Made by a program: the position numbers and the translations under genes
Source of the DNA: DAOMOP01 sp035444405
Lineage (GTDB): Bacteria; Pseudomonadota; Gammaproteobacteria; Burkholderiales; Rhodocyclaceae
Direction of reading: 5' to 3'
Length of the DNA: 5,840 bases
Assembly: GCA_035444405.1 (NCBI GenBank)
Contig: DAOMOP010000231.1
Span: 1-5,840 of the forward strand
Part shown: positions 1-5,840 of the stretch, in pieces
How positions within the stretch are numbered: the first letter of the stretch is position 1
Layout of the letters: each line of letters starts with the position of its first letter
Notes under the pieces: model-generated
What the model was told of the DNA's origin: nothing
The model's input: the letters and a program-made list of their open reading frames with translations, nothing else
Database searches by the model: none

Positions 1-613
1 GATGCCGACGCTCGCCGGGTCGAGTGCCGTCGTTGGCTGCTGTTCCGGGTCGCGTACCGGCGGCGTCGCGCGGCGCCAGCCCCGTCAGCGCGGTCATGCT
101 CGCCTGCGCGTCGGCAACGACGTCGAACCACGCGCGCGCCAGCTCGGTGATGCGGGCCGCATGGTCCGGGTGTAGCGCTGGCACTGCCGGCGCATCGGCG
201 ATGGCGGACTCCGGCATCGCCGCGTCCTGTCGTCGGGCCATCTCGGCAATCGCAATGTTCGAGGCGTCGGTCGTGATCTGCAGCATGCGCTCGCGCAACG
301 ACACGAGCAGTGTGTTCATCCGCACGATCGTGCGCATCGTCAGCGCGGGATGCGCGATCGGTACAACCTTGGACTGGCCGGACCGTGAAGTGCTCGCGGC
401 ATCGTCGAGCGAGGGCACGATCAGGCTGCCGGTCGAGCGTTCCGCGGCGCAGGCGGGCGCGTCGTCATTGCCCGCGGCCTGTTGCCAGGCCAGAGCGGCG
501 GCAAGCTGACGATCCCACGGTATGCCCCATGTTTCCGGTGCGTCGAGCGGCGGAACGAATTCGCAATCGAGTGGGCCATCGTTCAAGGCGGTCATCCGCA
601 AGGCGTCAGTCAT
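1..613 (-). CDS. Hypothetical protein, 3' end beyond the window (tentatively phasin-like)
   Basis: An open leftward frame runs without a stop from an ATG at 613-611 to the window edge, giving 204 visible residues. The start is supported by GAGGAG at 619-624, five bases upstream on the minus strand. The N-terminus (residues 1-90) is acidic to neutral, Pro/Ala-rich and probably disordered. Two stretches then look like amphipathic helices: about 91-130 (starting HPALTMRTIVRMN) and about 148-180 (DHAARITELARAWFDVVADA). The visible end is Gly/Thr/Arg-rich and low in complexity. There is no signal peptide or membrane segment, so it is probably cytoplasmic. The helix-rich, Ala-rich make-up with a LARAW-type helix recalls polyhydroxyalkanoate-granule phasins, but that is impression only; no diagnostic motif is seen. 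Codon use is less strictly G/C-ending than in pyrG (several ACA, TTG, GTA, CGA), suggesting modest expression or a less conserved gene. That it is a gene is fairly sure; its function is unknown. Confidence 0.65.
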   Translation of the reverse strand, partial: MTDALRMTALNDGPLDCEFVPPLDAPETWGIPWDRQLAAALAWQQAAGNDDAPACAAERSTGSLIVPSLDDAASTSRSGQSKVVPIAHPALTMRTIVRMNTLLVSLRERMLQITTDASNIAIAEMARRQDAAMPESAIADAPAVPALHPDHAARITELARAWFDVVADAQASMTALTGLAPRDAAGTRPGTAANDGTRPGERRH

Positions 614-618
614 GTCGT

Positions 619-624
619 CTCCTC
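619..624 (-). promoter_or_regulatory. Ribosome binding site of the leftward hypothetical gene
   Basis: On the minus strand GAGGAG lies five bases before the ATG at 613-611. It is the main support for this start and for reading the left end of the window as leftward coding rather than as the rightward frame opposite. Confidence 0.6.
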
Positions 625-791
625 GTCGCTTGTTGGCTTGCATGTCCGCATCCGACATCGTCTTCGTGCCTGGGTTCATGTGTTCTGTGATGCTCGGCGC
701 AGGCGCGCAGCTCTATCGTGCGTTTGCGATTTTTACTCCGCGAATGTTAAGACTCGTCGTGCGGGAATGGCTGTACCCAGGATGCGGTAAG

Positions 792-819
792 TTGACAATC
801 GCGGCGACTGCCATAGTCT
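792..819 (+). promoter_or_regulatory. Putative sigma-70 promoter for the two-gene rightward unit
   Basis: TTGACA at 792-797 is a perfect -35 consensus. After a 16-base spacer comes TAGTCT at 814-819, a weak -10 (3 of 6 matches). An overlapping CATAGT at 812-817 matches better, but its 14-base spacer is too short. Transcription would begin near 826, leaving a leader of about 50 bases before the ATG at 879. The site lies in the AT-richer divergent region, in the right place for the downstream genes. The call rests mainly on the -35. Confidence 0.4.
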
Positions 820-878
820 GAGTTCAGGGAGAAGCGCCGTGTCCGGCGTGCCATCGACGGAGGCTCATTGACGCCATC

Positions 879-1655
879 ATGTGTTCGATACGCCCGCTCG
901 TCCTGCTGTGGCTGATGAGCCAGCCCCATGCCGCGCATACGGCCGAGCTCGATCCGAGCGACTTCTCGAATCTCTTTCTGGTCTTTCTGTTCTTGTTCTC
1001 GCTGCTGTTCCTGCTGTCCTCGATGCCGCGGGCGCTGCGCGAGGATGCCGTGTCACCCGAGATCCTGCGTGCCTTCGCGCTCGGCAAGGGCCTGCGCGAG
1101 GAGGAGGTGGGGATGCCGGAGCACGTCGATGTCGGTCGCGAGGCGCTGCGACGGTGGCCTTCGAACAATCCGGCGGTCAAACGCCCGCCGCCCGGAAGCC
1201 GCGCATTCCGTGGCGTTTATGATAGTTGGCCGTTCTTCATCGACGAGGTGTGGGTCAGCTCCTGGCTGGGTGGGATGCGGCGGCGCGAGCTCTTGCTGCG
1301 CTTTGCCATTGCGCTGCCGGATTTGCCGCCCACCCTCGAGGTGGCGCCCGCCCGCCTGCTGGATCGATTGGCCGGGCGGGCCGGGCTGGTGGAGCCGCGC
1401 ATGGGGGCGCCGCGGCGCGGAAATCTCGTCGCGAAATACTCGACCCGTCCGGTCGCGCGCGCCAAGGAGCGGATGTTCCTGACCGGCGAGCGGCGCCGCG
1501 TGCTCGAGGAGTATCAGGCGCGCACGGGCGGCGTTCACATCGGCGACGGCAAGCTCTTCCTGATCCGCCCGCGCTTCATGGTGACCGGGCCGGATCTGGC
1601 CGCCCTGTACGATGACATCGGTGAGCTGGCGCGCATGCTGGCGGCTCGCGGATAG
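879..1655 (+). CDS. Uncharacterised membrane-anchored protein, 258 aa
   Basis: The family is not recognised. The N-terminus has a short hydrophobic stretch (residues 7-13) ending in AHTA at 19-22, resembling a signal peptide with possible cleavage before E23. A strongly hydrophobic Phe/Leu-rich segment follows (31-48) and then basic residues R51 and R54. If the signal peptide is cleaved, the positive-inside rule puts the roughly 210-residue remainder in the cytoplasm, anchored by 31-48. The soluble part has a Trp-rich patch near 117-129 (SWPFFIDEVWVSSW), an Arg-rich middle and a C-terminal segment, RRVLEEYQARTGGVHIGDGK (206-225), followed by a helix at 239-255. That C-terminal layout (helix, strands with a G-D/G-K turn, helix) recalls hypothetical bacterial proteins with DUF3137-like ends, but this is weak. 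Start choice: GGAGG at 859-863 sits 15 bases before the ATG, which is long; a later ATG at 915 has no better site. No in-frame ATG, GTG or TTG lies between the upstream stop (819-821) and 879. The hydrolase gene follows after 41 bases, so they are probably cotranscribed. Confidence 0.75.
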   Translation: MCSIRPLVLLWLMSQPHAAHTAELDPSDFSNLFLVFLFLFSLLFLLSSMPRALREDAVSPEILRAFALGKGLREEEVGMPEHVDVGREALRRWPSNNPAVKRPPPGSRAFRGVYDSWPFFIDEVWVSSWLGGMRRRELLLRFAIALPDLPPTLEVAPARLLDRLAGRAGLVEPRMGAPRRGNLVAKYSTRPVARAKERMFLTGERRRVLEEYQARTGGVHIGDGKLFLIRPRFMVTGPDLAALYDDIGELARMLAARG

Positions 1656-1683
1656 CCGCGGCGCCGGCGGTCTGTCTGCATTC

Positions 1684-1689
1684 GGAGGG
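1684..1689 (+). promoter_or_regulatory. Ribosome binding site fixing a GTG start
   Basis: GGAGGG lies seven bases before the GTG at 1697-1699. The ATG at 1690-1692 abuts this site and is in another frame, so it is not the start. The site thus decides for GTG as the hydrolase start. Confidence 0.7.
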
Positions 1690-1696
1690 ATGGAAC

Positions 1697-2509
1697 GTGC
1701 GTTCGATCCTCGGTTTCGTGACGACCGGCGTGGCGATCTACCTCGCGATCGTCGTGCTGATGTACGTGAGCCAGTCGCGCCAGGTGTATTTTCCGGTGAG
1801 CGCACTGGCGACGACGCCGGCCGCGCACGGCATGGCCTACGAGGACGTTCATTTCGTCAGCGACGACGGGCTGCGCCTGCACGGATGGTTCGTGCCGGCG
1901 GACGAGGCGCGCGGGGTCGTGCTGTTCTTTCATGGCAATGCGGGAAACGTTTCGCACCGCATCGATTCGATCCGCATCTTCCGCGACCTCGGCCTGTCGG
2001 TGTTCATCATCGACTACCGCGGCTACGGACACAGCGAGGGGCGGCCGAGCGAGGCGGGCACCTACCGTGATGCGCAGGCGGCATGGCGCCACCTGCGCGA
2101 CGAGCGCGGCATTGCGGCGGGCGAGATCGTCGTGTTCGGCCGCTCGCTCGGTGCGGCGGTGGCGGCGTGGCTGGCTGCGCGCGAGGCGCCGGCGGCGGTG
2201 ATTCTCGAGTCCGTCTTCACCAGCGCGCCGGATCTCGGTGCCGAGCTGATGCCGTGGCTGCCGATACGCCTGCTGCTGCGCTTCCAGTACGACACGCGTG
2301 CCGCGGTGCGCGAGATTCGTGCGCCACTGCTGGTCATTCATAGCCGCGACGACGAGATCGTGCCGTTTCGTCACGGGCGGGCGGTGTTCGAGGCGGCCAA
2401 CGAGCCGAAGATGTTTGTCGCGATCGAAGGCGGACACAACGACGGCTTTCTGCGCAGCCTGCCACCCTACGAGCGGGCGCTGCGCGGCTTTCTCGACGCC
2501 TGGCTGTGA
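1697..2509 (+). CDS. Membrane-anchored alpha/beta hydrolase, BEM46/ABHD13/YfhR type
   Basis: This 270-residue serine hydrolase is tethered by one N-terminal membrane helix (about residues 4-24). The fold is seen in order: HGNAGN (79-84), the oxyanion-hole motif typical of this family; DYRGYGHSEG (106-115); the nucleophile elbow GRSLG with Ser150; the HSRDDEIVP segment with the acid most likely Asp219; and GGHND with His247. Length and motif spacing fit the ABHD13/BEM46/YfhR group, whose members are predicted esterases, acyl-thioesterases or lipases; substrates are mostly unknown, so no specific reaction is claimed. Whether the catalytic domain faces cytoplasm or periplasm cannot be decided: the membrane segment is preceded only by M-R-S and followed by S-R, so topology signals are weak, and no cleavage site is evident. 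It begins with GTG behind a good ribosome binding site, 41 bases after the uncharacterised membrane-protein gene, and probably shares its transcript. Its last 43 bases overlap the end of the convergent ceramidase-like gene. Confidence 0.92.
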   Translation: MRSILGFVTTGVAIYLAIVVLMYVSQSRQVYFPVSALATTPAAHGMAYEDVHFVSDDGLRLHGWFVPADEARGVVLFFHGNAGNVSHRIDSIRIFRDLGLSVFIIDYRGYGHSEGRPSEAGTYRDAQAAWRHLRDERGIAAGEIVVFGRSLGAAVAAWLAAREAPAAVILESVFTSAPDLGAELMPWLPIRLLLRFQYDTRAAVREIRAPLLVIHSRDDEIVPFRHGRAVFEAANEPKMFVAIEGGHNDGFLRSLPPYERALRGFLDAWL

Positions 2510-3330
2510 CGCCGGCGGCGGCACGCGAACATGTGGGCAAGCAGTGCGATCGCAACGCCCATCAGCAGGTGCTTCAGCGTGTGGCCGCTGACCAGGTGGC
2601 CGGTCATGTCGTAGACCGCATGATCGAGGCGGTCGCCCGCCATCGCGAGCACGAACAGCAGATAGGCCCAGCCATAGAGACGGTTGTGCGTGTAGGGCGT
2701 CGCGGCCGCGATCAGCACCGGCAGCAGCACGAACATGAAAACGTAAAGCAGGAAGTAGGGGCGCAGATCGCCCTGGCCGGACAGCTCGCCGATCTGCCAG
2801 TACAGCACGCTCGCCGGCCCTGCCAGTACCCACAACGACAGCAGCAGGCGCGCAGCGTGCGTGAGCACGACCCGCTCCGTGATCAGCAACGCCAGCAGCG
2901 CCGTGAACGCGAGGCCTAGCGGCAGGCGATCCCAGAATAGCCGGGCGTTGTCGGGGGCGAGGTGGTACCACGCCGAGCCCACGGCGGTGAGCACGAGCGC
3001 GCCGAAGTACAGCGATGCGTATCGCCGCTGGTCCGGGGTGGCGAACCGTTCCGGCGGCGCGGTGGTGCGCAAGCTCACCGCGAGCCCCCAGGCCGCTGCC
3101 AGCAGGATGGCGAGATTGCTGACGACATCGGCGAAGTTGGCGAGGCCGAGCCAGTGGCGATCGTCGGCGAAATGGTGATAGGTGGGATCCTGCGCGAGCG
3201 GGGGAAGCCACAGCGATGCGATCAGTGCGGCAAGCACGTAGCACGGCAGAAGCAGCGCAGGGAGGGCGTCGAGGACCGGGGCGATCGGCGATGCTGGCGG
3301 CGCGATCCGTTCGGGTGAGGACAGGGGCAT
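2467..3330 (-). CDS. Ceramidase-like membrane hydrolase (CREST superfamily)
   Basis: This 287-residue protein has about seven hydrophobic segments (roughly 22-42, 62-85, 106-122, 137-151, 158-177, 190-210, 217-270 containing the last one or two). It has the alkaline ceramidase signature: GSAWYH with Ser119 and His123, FWDRLP with Asp134, and SGHTLKH with His250 and His254. The spacings S-x3-H, H-x10-D and H-x3-H equal those of human ACER3 (S77/H81/D92/H217/H221), where three His bind zinc and Ser/Asp assist amide hydrolysis. NFADVVSNL (65-73) matches the conserved N-terminal Asn/Ser-Asn motif. By analogy it is an inner-membrane zinc amidase acting on a lipid amide. Ceramide is not assured, because most betaproteobacteria lack sphingolipids. 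The tail (270-287) is Arg/Ser-rich, and its coding sequence overlaps the hydrolase gene. The frame is open up to 3624, but the extra 98 codons are not protein-like and run into the pyrG promoter. I chose the ATG at 3330-3328, 21 residues before the first helix, although no clear ribosome binding site precedes it. Confidence 0.87.
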   Translation of the reverse strand: MPLSSPERIAPPASPIAPVLDALPALLLPCYVLAALIASLWLPPLAQDPTYHHFADDRHWLGLANFADVVSNLAILLAAAWGLAVSLRTTAPPERFATPDQRRYASLYFGALVLTAVGSAWYHLAPDNARLFWDRLPLGLAFTALLALLITERVVLTHAARLLLSLWVLAGPASVLYWQIGELSGQGDLRPYFLLYVFMFVLLPVLIAAATPYTHNRLYGWAYLLFVLAMAGDRLDHAVYDMTGHLVSGHTLKHLLMGVAIALLAHMFACRRRRHSQASRKPRSARS

Positions 3331-3484
3331 GGGCGGTGGGACAAAAGGCAGTGCGCCGCTAGGGGCGCAGAATGACGCTGCGATGGGCGCCGGGGGCTCG
3401 CCGTACGGCGAAGACGCCTGCGGAGAGGCGACGACGCGATCGCCGTTGGTCGCTGAAAACGTGCAAATGCCATGAACCGCGACG

Positions 3485-3490
3485 ATTCTA
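3485..3490 (-). promoter_or_regulatory. Possible -10 box for the ceramidase-like gene
   Basis: Read on the minus strand this is TAGAAT, five of six matches to the sigma-70 -10 consensus. No good -35 lies 16-18 bases upstream. Transcription would start near 3478 and leave a leader of about 150 bases before the ATG at 3330. The call is weak, based on one hexamer in a GC-rich background. Confidence 0.22.
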
Positions 3491-3579
3491 CCGTCTACCG
3501 CGGCGCGCGCGTCGGTGCGGTGCGAAAGGCCGCTGCGGGCCGGCGGGCGTCGTATCGCCGCGATCGGACCGTGCGCGCC

Positions 3580-3609
3580 TTCCGGTGCGGCGAGCTCTTC
3601 GGTTATCAT
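3580..3609 (+). promoter_or_regulatory. Possible pyrG promoter
   Basis: TATCAT at 3604-3609 matches five of six -10 bases. The best -35 candidate is TTCCGG at 3580-3585, poor, with an 18-base spacer. Transcription would start around 3616 in a pyrimidine-rich stretch, giving a leader of only about 20 bases. The -10 is an AT-rich island in otherwise GC-rich sequence directly ahead of a housekeeping gene, which is the main argument for it. Confidence 0.35.
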
Positions 3610-3635
3610 CGCGCTTTCCCGCACCTGCCTTTTCC

Positions 3636-5281
<1,646 letters not shown>

Positions 5282-5285
<4 letters not shown>

Positions 5286-5840
5286 AACTGTGTGGCTTCG
5301 AAGTCGGCCTCGACCGACCGTTCTTCCTGATCTCGGGCCCGTGCGTGATCGAGTCGCGCGCGATGGCGCTCGACACCGCCGCCGAGCTGAAGGAGATCTG
5401 CACCGCCCTCGGCATCCCGTTCATCTACAAGTCGTCCTACGACAAGGCCAACCGCAGCTCGGGCAAGTCGTATCGCGGCCTCGGCATGGCGAAAGGTCTC
5501 GAGATCCTCGCCGAGGTGCGCGAGACGCTCGGCGTGCCGGTGCTCACCGACGTGCACAGCGTCGACGAGGTGCCGGCGGTCGCCGCAGCCGTCGACGTGC
5601 TGCAGACGCCGGCCTTCCTGTGCCGGCAGACCGACTTCATCCACGCGGTGGCGGCGAGCGGCAAGCCGGTCAACATCAAGAAGGGCCAGTTCCTCGCGCC
5701 CGGCGACATGAAGCAGGTCGTCGCGAAGGCGCGCGAGGCGGCCGGCGGCGCGGATACCATCATGGTCTGCGAGCGCGGCGCCTCGTTCGGCTACAACAAC
5801 CTCGTCTCCGACATGCGCAGCCTCGCGATCATGCGCGAGA
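5282..5840 (+). CDS. kdsA: 3-deoxy-D-manno-octulosonate 8-phosphate synthase, 3' end beyond the window
   Basis: KdsA condenses phosphoenolpyruvate with D-arabinose 5-phosphate to KDO-8-phosphate, a cytoplasmic step towards the KDO sugars of the lipopolysaccharide inner core. The window shows 186 of an expected 280 or so residues, all within the TIM-barrel family fold. Recognisable segments are ISGPCVIES (17-25), YKSSYDKANRSSGKSYRG (49-66), VLTDVH (87-92), LQTPAFLCRQTDF (107-119), VNIKKGQFLAP (130-140) and CERGASFGYNNL (163-174). Cys21 in GPCVIES stands where Aquifex KdsA has metal ligand Cys11 and E. coli KdsA has Asn, so this is the metal-dependent class. The other expected ligands (His, Glu, Asp) lie past the window edge. 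The start ATG overlaps the pyrG stop codon by ATGA and has its own AAGGA site. In many relatives eno comes next. The coding frame is undisturbed to base 5840. Confidence 0.98.

Larger units (their letters stand above)
614..878. other. Divergent intergenic region
   Basis: This 265-base stretch separates the leftward hypothetical gene from the rightward membrane-protein gene, and is visibly less GC-rich than the coding regions, especially around 716-760. It should hold promoters for both directions. The rightward one is recognisable (792-819). On the minus strand the AT-richer segment near 727-753 has loose matches (TTAACA, TAACAT), but no pair with convincing spacing, so I do not call a leftward promoter. 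I see no operator-like palindrome, RNA gene or believable small coding frame. Confidence 0.6.
3331..3635. other. Divergent intergenic region between the ceramidase-like gene and pyrG
   Basis: About 305 bases lie between the two divergent starts. Frames of both neighbours stay open into it (leftward to 3624, rightward to 3372), but their translations are Arg/Pro/Ala-rich and without family character, so they are read as GC-driven noise. The region should hold both promoters: a -10-like site facing left at 3485-3490 and one facing right at 3604-3609. I see no RNA gene, no T-run terminator and no convincing operator palindrome. The pyrG leader is pyrimidine-rich just before the ATG. Confidence 0.6.

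Noticed and set aside
24..509. A rightward 161-codon frame at the left edge
   Set aside because: It is Ser/Ala-rich with no ribosome binding site. The opposite strand has a longer open frame with a good ribosome binding site and better protein character.
1053..1805. A 250-codon leftward frame opposite the uncharacterised membrane-protein gene
   Set aside because: The rightward frame has signal and membrane segments in the right place, a promoter and operon context; the leftward product is Arg/Pro-rich and featureless.
2500..2540. Possible terminator after the hydrolase gene
   Set aside because: The sequence is GC-rich with short repeated GCC/GGC blocks, but has no clear stem-loop followed by a T run on either strand.
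1535..3244. A 569-codon leftward open frame spanning the hydrolase gene and most of the ceramidase-like gene
   Set aside because: It is Arg/Ala/His-rich without domain character and runs antisense to, or in another frame of, two genes with clear catalytic motifs. Long spurious frames are expected at this GC content.
3436..3443. GCGATCGC palindrome in the intergenic region
   Set aside because: It is a single eight-base palindrome, common by chance at high GC and not repeated nearby; it gives no support for an operator.
3222..3473. A leftward 83-codon frame just downstream of a TAGAAT box, considered as an alternative or frameshifted start of the ceramidase-like gene
   Set aside because: It is Arg/Ser/Pro-rich, in a different frame from the conserved protein and lacks a ribosome binding site. 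No frameshift is needed to obtain a full-length enzyme.
3331..3624. A 98-residue N-terminal extension of the ceramidase-like protein
   Set aside because: The extension has no membrane or domain character, reaches within about 12 bases of the pyrG start codon and would cover the likely pyrG promoter.
3372..3635. An 88-residue N-terminal extension of PyrG
   Set aside because: CTP synthases begin at MTKYVFVTGG; the upstream translation is Arg-rich noise covering the promoter region.

Overview
The window looks like a chromosomal segment of a high-GC betaproteobacterium, most likely of the Rhodocyclales (Azoarcus/Thauera/Aromatoleum type). The grounds are strong G/C preference at third codon positions, the pyrG-kdsA pair overlapping by ATGA, and a KdsA N-terminus of the betaproteobacterial (Burkholderia-like, metal-type) class. 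The genus is inferred from protein flavour and was not tested by any search.

Layout, left to right. A leftward gene of unknown function (613 down to beyond base 1) has a good ribosome binding site but no confident family; a phasin-like role is only a guess. A 265-base divergent intergenic region (614-878) carries a plausible sigma-70 promoter facing right. That promoter would serve two rightward genes 41 bases apart: an uncharacterised inner-membrane-anchored protein (879-1655) and a membrane-anchored alpha/beta hydrolase of the BEM46/ABHD13/YfhR type (1697-2509, GTG start). Converging on the hydrolase, and overlapping its 3' end by 43 bases, is a leftward seven-helix membrane protein (3330-2467). 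It carries the complete Ser/His/Asp/His/His signature of the alkaline ceramidase/CREST hydrolase superfamily.

A 305-base divergent region (3331-3635) follows, then the housekeeping pair pyrG (CTP synthase, complete, 3636-5285) and kdsA (KDO-8-phosphate synthase, cut by the right edge). PyrG makes CTP. KdsA makes KDO-8-P, which after dephosphorylation is activated with CTP to CMP-KDO for lipopolysaccharide, so the two genes feed the same cell-envelope pathway. In related bacteria eno often follows kdsA; that would lie outside this window.

Most of the window is ordinary. The parts worth a second look are the intact bacterial CREST enzyme, its overlapping convergent arrangement with a serine hydrolase, and the two genes without recognisable function. 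No RNA genes, mobile elements, CRISPR arrays, clear repeats or convincing intrinsic terminators were seen.
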